This document shows positions 29,134-37,879 of a stretch of DNA of 64,000 nt, in pieces. The position numbers were made by a program, and so were the translations under genes. Position 1 is the stretch's first letter; each line of letters starts with the position of its first letter. The notes beneath the pieces are model-generated. The model ran no database searches and was not told the origin of the DNA. It saw nothing but the letters and a program-made list of their open reading frames with translations. The stretch lies in contig JABGQA010000138.1 of assembly GCA_018644665.1 (NCBI GenBank), forward strand, positions 1-64,000, read 5' to 3'. The stretch comes from Candidatus Poribacteria bacterium (GTDB lineage: Bacteria; Poribacteria; WGA-4E; GCA-2687025).

Positions 29134-31793
29134 TCCGTCGCCACGCCGATGGCGTCCGGCTTCAAGCACACCACGCGCGTCATGCGCCCTTCGATCGAGC
29201 GGCGCGGCTTCAGGTTGCGACCGTCCGTGACGATCCACGCGCGATCCCGCCAGTCTTGCAGCACGCGCGTGGGGTTGTAGCCTGCCTTCTCGACCTCGAT
29301 GTCCCAGACGTTGTGCAGGATGTAGACGGAGCCGTCCGCGGCGATCTTCCCCCACACCTCGCGCTCGGTGGGGATGTCGCGCGTCGCCGCGCCGATCTCC
29401 GCCTCGCGCGCGAACCGACGCCGGTTCGACACCAACCACGACCGCGCCCAGTCCAACGCCCGCGGGCCATACGGCGCGTTCGCCGGCTGACGCTCCCACA
29501 GCTCTCGACCCATCGTCAGCGACGCCTCCAGCAGGTCATCGCGCGACTCCGACGCGCCGAACACCCACTCCGACGCCAAAGCGTCCGCCAGGCAGACCGT
29601 CGCCAGCGCTGTGACCGTCGCGGGACGCGTGTCGGGCATGTGACGCCGCAGGCGAGCCACCGCGACCGCGAGCAACCCGCGCAACTCCTCCGGGTCGAGG
29701 TCCACCAGGGCGTGGACGAAGATGCGACCGCCGTGGCCATGCCGCTCCCGCGTCAGTTCGTGGATGCGCCGCGCCATCGCGTCGTCGGGGATGGGTCGGC
29801 CGCTCAGTTCCAGCACCCGCGCCGCCTGCCCGCCGAAATCGTCCAGCGTGGTGAGCGGCTCCTCACCCGTCGTGAACGACACGACGCGCCATCGTGGCGT
29901 GTGCTGCAGTCCGCCTTCCTTCGCGCCACGCGTCTTCCCGGCCTCCTGCGCGATGAGATACGCCAGCGTCCGACGCATCTTGGGGTCCGCGTTCATCTGC
30001 AGTTCGTCCAGCACGATGGGCAGGTCGCAGAACAGCGCCGCCCTCCGCTCGACGCCGACGAGCGTCGTGAACAGGCTCCCGATGAGCCGCGACGGATCAC
30101 CGAAGATCGACGACACGAGCTTCGCCACGGCCGTCTTCCCGCCGCCACTATCGCCGTAGATGTGCACCCCGAAGGAACGCGCGCCGACGGGATACAGCAA
30201 CGGCGCCGCGAAGCCCGCCGCCAACAGGAAGCGCGCCAGGTCCGACGCCTCCCGCGCCTCCGCGGCCAGGTCGATCCACGCGCGCTCCGTCCCACGACGG
30301 CAGATGCCGTCCAGGATCGCCTTCTCCTCGCTGTGACTCCGCGGATACTGCCGGACGGGATGACGCGGCGGCCGGTCACTCGGCGCGATGTTCTCCGCGG
30401 CCAGCACGTACTGACGGTCGCCGCCAGGCCGATGCCATCCGTTGCGGTCGGTGAAACGCGCGGTGGGCAGATGCGGCGCCATCGTCGCCTCGAGCGCGCC
30501 GAGGTACTCCACCAGGCGGCTCGACGACGACGACGACACGGGTAGCCCGACGTCCGCGTATTCCACGAGCCGACGGGCGCTCATGGCCGCCCCGCGCTCC
30601 ACGAGTTCCGACTCCATCACCGACGCGCCGTCCTGCGCACGGACGTACGACAGTTCCACGTAGTGGCTGCGCGTCTCGACATCGAAGCCGTGGCCCGACA
30701 GCCATATCGGCGCGTGCGACACGCGGACCGGCGTCTTCCGACGGATGCCGACCTTCGGCCGCTCCTCGAAATCCTCACGGCAGACGCCCGCCGCGCGGAT
30801 GCGGTACCCACGCTCATACGTCTCGTCGTCCACGACGCGGCGCTTGTCGAGCAGCAGGTGGTTCGCCATCTTGAGCGACAGCACGCGGCGCGCCTCGTCG
30901 GTGTGATGCCGCAACCGCAGATACTCCGACGGCGTGACGCCCGCGCGAACCACGCCGAGGAACTGCTCCCACGACGTGCCCGCCGCCAGCGCCGAGTCCG
31001 CGTCCGCCTTCACCGCGTTGGGGTCCCATTCGAGCGGGAACGTCGCGATGCGCGCGTCGATGTCGTGGTGCGCCAGATCGTGGGCGACGCGCCACGCCCA
31101 GTACTCGGTGTCGTAGCGACTCAGCGTGTCGCCCTTGTACCCGCTCTTGTCGGGATCGGCCTTGTCCTCGCGGTCGAACAGGACGACGAGTTCGCGAACA
31201 TCGCGCGCCCGCAACCATGCCACCAGCCGCGGGAAGTTCTTCCCCGCGAACGACGACACGCCCGGCACGGAGATCGCCCGGAAGCCGACCTGCCGGAGCG
31301 CCGCGGCGCCGAACTCGCCCTCGACCATCACCACGTCCCGCGACATGGGCATCGACGCGAAGCCGGGAGCGTATATCCGCACGGGATGGCCCTTCGGCCC
31401 GTTCTTGTGCGGCCGAACGGCGATGCAGTCGTCGCGTTCGTCGAGGTAAGGGATGAGGATGTTCTGCTTGAGGTAGATGGGGTTCGGCGCGACGGCCTCG
31501 TCACCTCGGACGAACAGCCCGCTGCCGAGTAGCTGCGCCGCGGACCATGACCCGCCGTCTCGGATGCCGAGGAGCGCCTGTCGGACCGGGTCGCCGCCGG
31601 AGCGGAACTTCAGCGCGTCGATGCTCTCGTCGGTGAGGCCGCGTCGGGAGCGCAGCGAACGCCGGTCGGAATCGTCGAGACCGATCGCGTCGAGGAGCGT
31701 GTTGAGAAGCGCCGGCGGAGTGTCTGGCAGGGCCGCGTTCTCGGCCGTCGGCGTCGGCGTCGTGGGTTCGGCGGTGGCGGTCGAGGCGTCCAT
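29130..31793 (-). CDS. Toprim-DUF927 primase/helicase-like protein
   Basis: An 887-aa protein joining a Toprim domain to a DUF927 helicase-type ATPase, an arrangement of phage, plasmid and integrated-element replication proteins. Toprim residues are seen in DVVMVEGEF (Glu ~158) and LVVLFDRE (DxD-like region, ~207). The ATPase has Walker A GDSGGGKT (547-554) and Walker B LPIVLDE (591-597), with the DUF927 signature RWRVVSFTTGEE after it. No N-terminal zinc finger and no obvious AEP/DnaG catalytic core, so priming activity is unproven. A hexaserine run (TCG repeat) lies near residue 420. The start is ATG 31793 with GGAGGG 6 nt upstream; the longer frame to 31886 is rejected. It converges on the NACHT gene. 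No integrase, capsid or plasmid partition gene is near. Confidence 0.85.
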   Translation of the reverse strand: MDASTATAEPTTPTPTAENAALPDTPPALLNTLLDAIGLDDSDRRSLRSRRGLTDESIDALKFRSGGDPVRQALLGIRDGGSWSAAQLLGSGLFVRGDEAVAPNPIYLKQNILIPYLDERDDCIAVRPHKNGPKGHPVRIYAPGFASMPMSRDVVMVEGEFGAAALRQVGFRAISVPGVSSFAGKNFPRLVAWLRARDVRELVVLFDREDKADPDKSGYKGDTLSRYDTEYWAWRVAHDLAHHDIDARIATFPLEWDPNAVKADADSALAAGTSWEQFLGVVRAGVTPSEYLRLRHHTDEARRVLSLKMANHLLLDKRRVVDDETYERGYRIRAAGVCREDFEERPKVGIRRKTPVRVSHAPIWLSGHGFDVETRSHYVELSYVRAQDGASVMESELVERGAAMSARRLVEYADVGLPVSSSSSSRLVEYLGALEATMAPHLPTARFTDRNGWHRPGGDRQYVLAAENIAPSDRPPRHPVRQYPRSHSEEKAILDGICRRGTERAWIDLAAEAREASDLARFLLAAGFAAPLLYPVGARSFGVHIYGDSGGGKTAVAKLVSSIFGDPSRLIGSLFTTLVGVERRAALFCDLPIVLDELQMNADPKMRRTLAYLIAQEAGKTRGAKEGGLQHTPRWRVVSFTTGEEPLTTLDDFGGQAARVLELSGRPIPDDAMARRIHELTRERHGHGGRIFVHALVDLDPEELRGLLAVAVARLRRHMPDTRPATVTALATVCLADALASEWVFGASESRDDLLEASLTMGRELWERQPANAPYGPRALDWARSWLVSNRRRFAREAEIGAATRDIPTEREVWGKIAADGSVYILHNVWDIEVEKAGYNPTRVLQDWRDRAWIVTDGRNLKPRRSIEGRMTRVVCLKPDAIGVATE

Positions 31794-31918
31794 CTTCTGC
31801 CCTCCGTCGTGGGTTGCCGGCCGGCGACGAAGCCGCCGCCACCATGACCGTATCCGCGCGGGGGGTGGTCGGATCAAACCGAACATGCGGGACTGCCAGA
31901 TGCGCGGGCCGCGAGGCG

Positions 31919-32011
31919 GCAGCCGGTAGGCGGTAGGTGGTGGTGTAGGGAGCGGGTAAACCGTGTGGACATGCGGGTCCGCGTCCCGAACTGCCTACTC
32001 CCTACTGCCGG
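31919..32011. repeat. Hairpin repeat element, copy 3 (degenerate)
   Basis: The left side has GGTAGGCGGTAGGTGG and GTAGGGAG; the right arm CTGCCTACTCCCTACTGCC (31991-32009) is the reverse-complement type. The interior shares the GTGTGGAC/GCGTCC-type core with the other copies only loosely. Arms match less well than in copies 1 and 2. Confidence 0.55.
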
Positions 32012-32070
32012 AGGGCTCCGGTAGAGAGAACGCGCAGTGGACCGCGAGAGGTCCTCACAGGCATAGATGC

Positions 32071-32089
32071 TATAGATAGATATAGATAG
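32071..32089. repeat. AT-rich ~10-bp tandem tract
   Basis: TATAGATAGA repeated about 1.9 times, directly before hairpin copy 4. It stands out in GC-rich DNA and could be part of a promoter, an unwinding site, or slippage at the edge of the repeat element. Confidence 0.5.
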
Positions 32090-32172
32090 TAGGTAGTAGG
32101 GAGTAGAGGAGCTAAAGCCGGTGTTCACACGGGTTCCACGACTCCCTACCGAGCTGCCTACACCCTACTCGA
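32086..32172. repeat. Hairpin repeat element, copy 4 (degenerate)
   Basis: Left arm GTAGGTAGTAGGGAGTAG (32089-32106) faces right-arm sequences ACTCCCTACC (32141-32150) and CTGCCTACACCCTACTC (32154-32170). It belongs to the same family as the three copies to the left and is the last before the alpha/beta hydrolase. Confidence 0.6.
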
Positions 32173-32287
32173 CCTGCGCTCACCGACCGGACGAGGCGCC
32201 CCGTTGCGAGGGCATGACCCGGAGCGTTAGGCTCACCGAATCGCGCCTAGCCGCGTGTTGCGCTCTCCCACACAGAGGACCTCCGCC

Positions 32288-33202
32288 ATGGCCCGCGCGA
32301 TGCATCGTCCTGCCCGAATCTGCGTGACCCTCGCCGTCCTCGCCATCGCGGCGGCGGCGTTTGCTCAGGAGAGCGAGTTCCCCGAGCCGTACACCGACGG
32401 CGAGTTCGCGCTCGCGGCGGATTTCATGAGCTACGACGCGTCGATCCCGCTAGACGCGGCGATCGTGGGCGAGACGGAGTTCGACACGCAGACGCGCTAC
32501 AAGGTCGCCTTCCGCGGCTCCCGCGACGAGATCATCCCGGGCTTCCTGTCGATCCCCAAGGAGGGCGACGCGCCGTTCCCCTGCGTCCTGCTCATGCACG
32601 GCCTCGGCGACCGCAAGCAGGGATGGTGGGACAGCGCCTTCACCAGCGGCCCGGAGATGACCGGGAAGCTCATCGCGCTCGGCTACGCCGTATTCGCCCT
32701 GGACGCGAAGTACCACGGCGAGCGTAGCGCGCTGAACCGCTACGAGGAACCGTGGGCGATGTTCGGGCGCAACGAATTCAGCCGACTCAGAGCGCTGATG
32801 ACCGAGTCCACCGTCGACTATCGCCGTGGCCTGGACTGGCTCGAGACGCGCGATGACATCGACGCCGACCGCATCGGCGCGATCGGGTACAGCATGGGCG
32901 GGATGATGCTCTACTACCTAGCCGCGTTGGACTCGCGGGTGGACGTTGCCGTGGCTTGCGTGGCGCCGCCTATGGGTTCGCCCTCATCCTCTCCGGCCCG
33001 CGTCGCGCCGCACGTCGGCGACACGCCGTTCGCTATGCTGATGGGCGCCGAGGATCAGTTCTACACGGAAGCGCAAGCGCAGCACGTGCTGGGGCTCATC
33101 CCCGGTCCCGACAAGATGCTGAAGTTCTACGAAAGCGGCCACAGCCTGCCGGTCGAATACGTCGACGACGCGACCGCGTGGATCGACACGCATCTGAAGT
33201 AG
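32288..33202 (+). CDS. Secreted alpha/beta hydrolase (dienelactone hydrolase-like)
   Basis: A 304-aa exported esterase/peptidase-fold enzyme. A signal peptide (ICVTLAVLAIAAAAFAQ) precedes the hydrolase core: CVLLMHGLGDRKQGWW (oxyanion region), the nucleophile elbow GAIGYSMGGMM (Ser), an acid near MLMGAEDQF, and the catalytic His in FYESGHSLP. The start is ATG 32288, with AGAGGA 8 nt upstream; the earlier TTG in frame would bury the signal peptide. The substrate cannot be assigned. It lies just outside the hairpin elements, divergent from the primase-like gene, and ends 13 bp from the convergent CRTAC1 gene. Confidence 0.88.
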   Translation: MARAMHRPARICVTLAVLAIAAAAFAQESEFPEPYTDGEFALAADFMSYDASIPLDAAIVGETEFDTQTRYKVAFRGSRDEIIPGFLSIPKEGDAPFPCVLLMHGLGDRKQGWWDSAFTSGPEMTGKLIALGYAVFALDAKYHGERSALNRYEEPWAMFGRNEFSRLRALMTESTVDYRRGLDWLETRDDIDADRIGAIGYSMGGMMLYYLAALDSRVDVAVACVAPPMGSPSSSPARVAPHVGDTPFAMLMGAEDQFYTEAQAQHVLGLIPGPDKMLKFYESGHSLPVEYVDDATAWIDTHLK

Positions 33203-33215
33203 GGCGCCGACGCCG

Positions 33216-34937
33216 CTACGGCGACGTCACCGTGGCCGGCCGGTCGTCCGCGTAGAACGTCGTGACGCTTCGGGGAGGCGGGTTCGAGACGGTTTCCTGC
33301 CTGGGCCGCGCCATCGTCACCCGATCGACGGTGCGCCCACCCGGCGTGGCGATGACCATCTCGGGCGCGTGTGTCGACAGGAAACTGGAGCCAGCGCGCG
33401 CCTCGCGGATGAGCGTCCGCCCGCCGATCTGGACGTGGATTCGCGCTCCAACGGGCGCGCGGACTTTCACCCAATCTCCCGTGCTCTGCGTGTCGTTGCG
33501 GAAGAGCAGCGCGCGCGCGTTGTTCTGCACGACGAGGACATCCACGTCGCCGTCGTTGTCGTAGTCCGCCGCCGCGAGACCCCGCCCTGCGCGCCAGTCC
33601 GTGAACGCGAAGGCGTCGGGCGCATCGGTGAGTGCGCCGTCGTCGTTCCTGAACACCTGGTCCCGCTGCCCGATGCACTCCACCGGGTTTGACTGATCTA
33701 CGTTCACATGCCCGTTCGTGACGAACAGGTCGAAGTCGCCATCGCCGTCGAAATCCTCGAGGACCGTCCCCCACCCGGTCAGTCCGAGGCTCGACATGGC
33801 GACGCCTGCCTCGGAGGCGATGTCGTCGAAGGTGTCGGATGGCGCCGCGTCGTGTCGCGTCGTGTTGTTGCGATAGAGGCCGTTCATCTCGTCCTGGAGG
33901 TACGTCACGAAGAAGTCCAGGTCCCCGTCCTCGTCGATGTCGCCGAAGTCGATGCCCATCCCGGCGCGCAGATCGTCCGTCCCTGTCAGGAAACTGGTGT
34001 CCGCGAACGTGCCGTCGCCACGGTTCGTGAACATCGTGTTCGCCGAGACGTCGTTGGCGACATAGAGGTCGAGGTCAGCGTCGTTGTCGTAGTCGGCGAA
34101 TGCGACGGCCAGCCCCTTCCCGGCTGCGTCGCGGACCCCCGCGCGGTCGGTCACGTCGTCGAACGTGCCGTCGCCGTTGTTGGCATAGAGCGCGTTCGCC
34201 TGAGGGGCGTAGAACTCGGGGTGGAGCGTCTCCGGCCCCTCGGGCTTCACGGCGACGTACACGCCCATCGCGGATGACGGGTCGCTGAAGTCGACGTATC
34301 TCGCGACGTACAGATCGAGATCGCCGTCGCCATCCACGTCGCCCCACGCGGCCGAGGCGCTCCATTCCGTCGGCTCTCCGCCGACTCGCGCGCTAGTGGT
34401 AACGTCCTCGAACGTGCCGTCGCCTCTGTTTCGATAGAGAGCATCCGGCGCGCCGAAGTTCGTCACGAACAGGTCGGGCCAGCCGTCGGCGTCGTAGTCC
34501 GCGGCGGCGGCTCCCATGCCGCAGCCCTCGTGACCTACGCCGGCTTCGGCGGACACCAGGGTGAACGTCCCACCGTCGTTCCGGTAGAGCGCGTTCGGGT
34601 GACCCGCGCCGGTCGTGATGTAGACGTCCCAGTCGTCGTCGTTGTCGTAGTCGAGCCATGCCGCGCCGCCGCCGATCGCCTCGGACACGTAGTCGAGGAC
34701 GTCGTCTCGGTACATGGACACGAAGTCGATTCCCGCGTCCACCGCGGTCTCGGTGAACCGCAGGGGAGCGCTTGCTACAGGGGCCACGGCGGCGGGCGTG
34801 TCAGCGCCGCGATCACAGGCAGCAAGGCCGGCGACGATGAGCAGGACGCACAGAGCTGTCAGCCGCTTCGGCGCCTGTGCGGCATCGATGCAGGATGGGC
34901 TCGGAACGCGGGAGCGTCGGCCCAAGTCAGTAGTCAC
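33216..34937 (-). CDS. CRTAC1-family FG-GAP/VCBS repeat lipoprotein
   Basis: A 573-aa predicted lipoprotein (lipobox LAAC after an N-terminal hydrophobic run). It has seven FG-GAP/VCBS blades, each with a calcium-binding loop such as DYDNDDDWDVY, DVDGDGDLDLY or DFDGDGDFDLF, forming an integrin-like beta-propeller. The C-terminal ~75 residues (GARIHVQIGGRTLIREARAG) are an ASPIC/UnbV-type domain. These proteins are abundant in marine heterotrophs; roles are generally unknown, probably surface binding. GTG start 34937 overlaps the stop of the MBL gene by 4 bp, so the two are coupled. Confidence 0.9.
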   Translation of the reverse strand: MTTDLGRRSRVPSPSCIDAAQAPKRLTALCVLLIVAGLAACDRGADTPAAVAPVASAPLRFTETAVDAGIDFVSMYRDDVLDYVSEAIGGGAAWLDYDNDDDWDVYITTGAGHPNALYRNDGGTFTLVSAEAGVGHEGCGMGAAAADYDADGWPDLFVTNFGAPDALYRNRGDGTFEDVTTSARVGGEPTEWSASAAWGDVDGDGDLDLYVARYVDFSDPSSAMGVYVAVKPEGPETLHPEFYAPQANALYANNGDGTFDDVTDRAGVRDAAGKGLAVAFADYDNDADLDLYVANDVSANTMFTNRGDGTFADTSFLTGTDDLRAGMGIDFGDIDEDGDLDFFVTYLQDEMNGLYRNNTTRHDAAPSDTFDDIASEAGVAMSSLGLTGWGTVLEDFDGDGDFDLFVTNGHVNVDQSNPVECIGQRDQVFRNDDGALTDAPDAFAFTDWRAGRGLAAADYDNDGDVDVLVVQNNARALLFRNDTQSTGDWVKVRAPVGARIHVQIGGRTLIREARAGSSFLSTHAPEMVIATPGGRTVDRVTMARPRQETVSNPPPRSVTTFYADDRPATVTSP

Positions 34938-36016
34938 GGATCATCCGAGGCCGCTCGCTCCGTGGCGTCCGTCTCGGGCGTCTGCTGGTGCGATAGGAGG
35001 GAGTCGTAGACGATGCCGACGAACGCGTCCCCGGTCATGATGGGGCTCGCCCAGGTCGCGTCGAACTCGTCGGTGAGTCCCGCGGCGACGATCTCCTCGC
35101 GCGTCCGCCCCTCCTGCATCAGCGCAGCGGCTCGTTCGCGCACGGTTGCGAGCATGCCCCGCGCCGCGCGCACGCCCTCCGCCCCGGACACCGGGCCGTG
35201 ACCCGGTATGTACGTCGCGTCGTCGCCTCCGATGGCAAGGGCGCGGTCCAGGGCGGCGATCGTCCCATCCACGGACCCGCCACTCGCGGCGTCGAGGGGC
35301 GAGAACGGGTACATCCCGTTGTAGTAGAGATCCCCAAGGTGCAGGACGTTGGCGTTCCGGAAGTGCACGATCGTGTCGCCGTCCGTATGGGCGTTTGGCG
35401 GGTGGATCAGGTGGATCTCCTCGCCGTTCCGATAGAGCGTCATGGAGTCCGTGTACGTGAGGATCGGGAGGGCCTCGGGCTCCGACGGCGGCATCGTAAC
35501 GTTGTACGCTTCCGGCCCCGCTGGCGCCGCGAGACGCTCCCGCACGTTCTCGTGTGCGATGACGACCGCCCCCGCGATGGCGAGGTCCGCGTTGCCGCCG
35601 GCGTGGTCGGCGTGCCAATGCGTGTTCACGACGTGGCCGATCGGACGATCACTGACGCTCGCGACGGTGCGCGCGATTTCGTCCGCGAACGGCATCAGCA
35701 GGTTGCCGACGAAGAAGTCCCCGCAGTCGACGAGGAAGGCGTCGTCGTCGCCGACACACAGGCCGATGTTGCCGCCGATGCCTGACTTCGTCAGCACGTA
35801 GATCCCGTCGGCGACAGGCGTCGCCTGGATCACGAGTTCCGCGACTTCCGTCTCCGGGGGCGAACACCCTAGCCCGAGGCACACCCCGAGACACACGACG
35901 GCCGCCACGGTGACGCCGCGCGCCACGCGATGCCATCGCCCCGTGCCGCGGAGCCCTGCGTACACTGTCTTCATGGTCTCGTGGGTCATCGCCCGCGATT
36001 CGCGGCGTGGCGCCAT
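34934..36016 (-). CDS. MBL-fold metallo-hydrolase, lipoprotein
   Basis: A 360-aa metallo-beta-lactamase-fold enzyme with an N-terminal hydrophobic run ending in a probable lipobox (LGLGC). Zinc ligands are visible in NTHWHADHAGG (HxHxDH), HPPNAHTDGD, VLHLGDLYYNG and YIPGHGPVSG. The overall pattern resembles the quinoprotein-relay/SoxH-like group rather than antibiotic-hydrolysing enzymes. Three in-frame ATGs (36016, 35989, 35974) could start it; the first has GAGAGA just upstream and is taken. It follows the YCF48 gene by 58 bp and overlaps the CRTAC1 gene, so all three probably form an operon. Confidence 0.88.
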   Translation of the reverse strand: MAPRRESRAMTHETMKTVYAGLRGTGRWHRVARGVTVAAVVCLGVCLGLGCSPPETEVAELVIQATPVADGIYVLTKSGIGGNIGLCVGDDDAFLVDCGDFFVGNLLMPFADEIARTVASVSDRPIGHVVNTHWHADHAGGNADLAIAGAVVIAHENVRERLAAPAGPEAYNVTMPPSEPEALPILTYTDSMTLYRNGEEIHLIHPPNAHTDGDTIVHFRNANVLHLGDLYYNGMYPFSPLDAASGGSVDGTIAALDRALAIGGDDATYIPGHGPVSGAEGVRAARGMLATVRERAAALMQEGRTREEIVAAGLTDEFDATWASPIMTGDAFVGIVYDSLLSHQQTPETDATERAASDDP

Positions 36017-36074
36017 GCGACATCTCTCGATGGCGCCGCGCCGCTTCGCTCGTAACGCCGTATTGGCGGCTCGA

Positions 36075-37112
36075 CTACTGCAGCTCGAAGTACAGCACGC
36101 GGCCGTAGTCGGTCACGGCCCACGCCTTGCTACCGAGCGCCGAGATGCCGTTGATCGGGCGCGTCAGGTCCTTCTTCTGGCCAAAGAACTCAACCTGCAC
36201 GCCAACGGTCTGCCACGTGGAGCCACCGTCGGTCGTGTAGCCGATGGTGCCGAGGTCGCCCGAATACCAGGCGGTTGTCGGGCTAACCGCGGATATCGCC
36301 CATATATCCTCTTCGGTGCTGCTGTTCTGTGGCGTCCACGTTTGGCCGCCGTCGGTCGTGGCGTGTATCAGCCCGTACTTGCCGACCGCCCAGCCTGTGT
36401 TGGCGTCGGCGAACGCCAAACTGCCGTAGTTGTCTTCCCATGGGTGCACCGGCTCCCACGTCTTGCCGCCGTCGGACGTCACTTCGATCACGCCCTCGAT
36501 GCCGGCGCCGGCGACGATCCCGTTCTTCTCGTCGAAGAAGTGCACGGCGACGAAGGTCACTTCACCTTCGCCGACCTGTCCGCTGGGCGTTCCCCCGGAC
36601 AGAATCTGCCACGACCTGCCGCCGTTCTTCGTGCCAAGGGCGGTGCTGTTGTTGCCCACTGCCCAGCCGACTTTTTCAGTGAGGAAGTAGGCGTCCTGGA
36701 TGTCGACCGTCACCTTGCTCGTCTGCGTGTCCCATGACGCGCCGCCGTCCGTCGTGGCGAGGATCGTCCCGGCCGCGCCCACGGCCCAGCCTGTATTCTC
36801 ATCGACGAACGCGCCGCCCATGAGTCGCCCTACGGAGAGTCCGGGCATCACTTCCCAGGTAGATCCCTTGTCATGCGTAACCGCGACGGTGGCCTTCTCA
36901 TATTCGAGAGACTGCTCGCCGACTAGGAACCCAATGGTGTCAGTGACGAAGAACACTCCGTTATAGATGCTGCTGTATTCCACCGCGTCGTCTGGCGGCT
37001 TGATCTCCGCGAAGCCCACCTGCGCAAACGCGGTCGCGCTGACGAGCGCCATAGCCAGGGCAATCGGCGCAACGGCGAACCACGCTGTTCGTCGGGTTTC
37101 CGCGCTCTGCAT
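36075..37112 (-). CDS. YCF48/BNR-like secreted repeat protein
   Basis: A 345-aa exported beta-propeller protein. After a signal peptide (ALAMALVSATAFAQ) there are six BNR-type blades, e.g. TTDGGASWDTQ, TSDGGKTWEPV and TTDGGQTWTPQ, alternating with GWAVG strands, the arrangement of YCF48/HCF136 proteins. In phototrophs this family helps photosystem II assembly, but no photosynthesis gene is near; homologues are widespread in non-phototrophs. ATG 37112 has AAGGA 7 nt upstream and is preferred over 37142. It is the first gene of the YCF48-MBL-CRTAC1 group and has a paralogue at 56243-57268. Confidence 0.88.
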   Translation of the reverse strand: MQSAETRRTAWFAVAPIALAMALVSATAFAQVGFAEIKPPDDAVEYSSIYNGVFFVTDTIGFLVGEQSLEYEKATVAVTHDKGSTWEVMPGLSVGRLMGGAFVDENTGWAVGAAGTILATTDGGASWDTQTSKVTVDIQDAYFLTEKVGWAVGNNSTALGTKNGGRSWQILSGGTPSGQVGEGEVTFVAVHFFDEKNGIVAGAGIEGVIEVTSDGGKTWEPVHPWEDNYGSLAFADANTGWAVGKYGLIHATTDGGQTWTPQNSSTEEDIWAISAVSPTTAWYSGDLGTIGYTTDGGSTWQTVGVQVEFFGQKKDLTRPINGISALGSKAWAVTDYGRVLYFELQ

Positions 37113-37561
37113 GGAGAATCCTTCCGGTATCGAGACACCCAAACCTCAGCCGCGCTCGAGTCACGGCGTGCCATGAATCTCATCGTCGCATGATAGTGTC
37201 GCCGGCGCCGGTTCACAAGCCACTCGACGGGCGTCGCTGCACGCGCCATGCCCTACACCCGCGCCGTCGCAGCGTCGGGTGTGACGTCGAACGTCGCGCG
37301 CCCTGTGGCCCGTTGACACGCAGACGGCCTCGGATCGACGCACCGCGCGACGCCCAGAGCGCAAGCTGGGAGGCTGGAGCGATGCAGAGCAGGCATGTGG
37401 CAGCGTGTCGGGGCGAACCGGGGCCTACGTGATCGCCACCATCGGCGCCCACTGCGATCCGTCTAGTTCGACGGGCCCAGGACTGCCTGGAATTGGCGCG
37501 CGGGTCAACTACGTGTTGGCCCTGCTAGGTAGCGAGATAGCGTCACAAACAGGCGGGGGAG
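37113..37561. other. 449-bp gap before tRNA-Lys
   Basis: Nothing recognisable was found; the region should carry the promoter of the YCF48-MBL-CRTAC1 group. No strong hairpin, repeat or coding sequence stands out. Confidence 0.3.
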
Positions 37562-37636
37562 TGGTGCGCCACGAAGGACTTGAACCTTCAACCTGCGGAT
37601 TAAGAGTCCGTTGCTCTACCATTGAGCTAGCGGCGC
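37562..37636 (-). tRNA. tRNA-Lys (anticodon CTT)
   Basis: A complete cloverleaf on the minus strand: acceptor GCGCCGC/GTGGCGC (one G-U), D-arm GCTC...GAGC, anticodon loop CTCTTAA with anticodon CTT (reads AAG), variable loop AGGTT, T-arm GAAGG-TTCAAGT-CCTTC, discriminator A. The terminal CCA is encoded (total 75 nt). The first pair of the anticodon stem (A-C) is mismatched. No integrated element or duplicated tRNA 3' end was seen next to it. Confidence 0.95.
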
Positions 37637-37817
37637 GCCTAATGACCGTGATTATCGTGCCAGAAGGCGCCTCGTTTGGCAAGACAATCTCAGTCACAAA
37701 GCGCGTTTGCGGGCGTGTCGCCGGCTCCAACGGTCGGCGGAGATGTCGTATCGCCCAAGTTCGGCTCGATGCTGTCAGACGCGCGGGTTCCGCACCCGCA
37801 TTGGTGGGAGCAACGAC

Positions 37818-37846
37818 GGAAGCCCCGTCACAGGGGCGGGGCTTCC
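37818..37846 (-). terminator. Probable terminator of the Calx-beta gene
   Basis: A perfect 10-bp stem, GGAAGCCCCG (37818-37827) with CGGGGCTTCC (37837-37846), and a 9-nt loop, 33 bp beyond the stop of the minus-strand Calx-beta gene. It lacks a U-tract on that strand, so a rho-assisted or intrinsic weak terminator. Confidence 0.55.
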
Positions 37847-37879
37847 AGTTCGCGGTCTGTCCGTGGTCGACGCCTCGCG

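Larger units (their letters stand above)
31794..32287. other. 494-bp non-coding region with two hairpin elements and an AT-rich tract
   Basis: Lies between two divergent genes (primase-like, -; alpha/beta hydrolase, +). No gene is supported. It contains hairpin copies 3 and 4 and a short AT-rich tandem tract, and must also carry both promoters. This is the right-hand boundary of the accessory region. Confidence 0.5.

Noticed and set aside
25895-32172. CRISPR array
   Set aside because: The repeats are only four, irregularly spaced by kilobases, are hairpins with variable arms, and no cas gene is present.
36075-37112. Photosystem II assembly role for the YCF48-like protein
   Set aside because: No phototrophy gene in the window; the family is widespread in non-phototrophic marine bacteria as surface propellers.
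37562-37636. tRNA-Lys as an integration site for the accessory region
   Set aside because: The accessory region is more than 5 kb away and no duplicate of the tRNA 3' end was seen at either edge.
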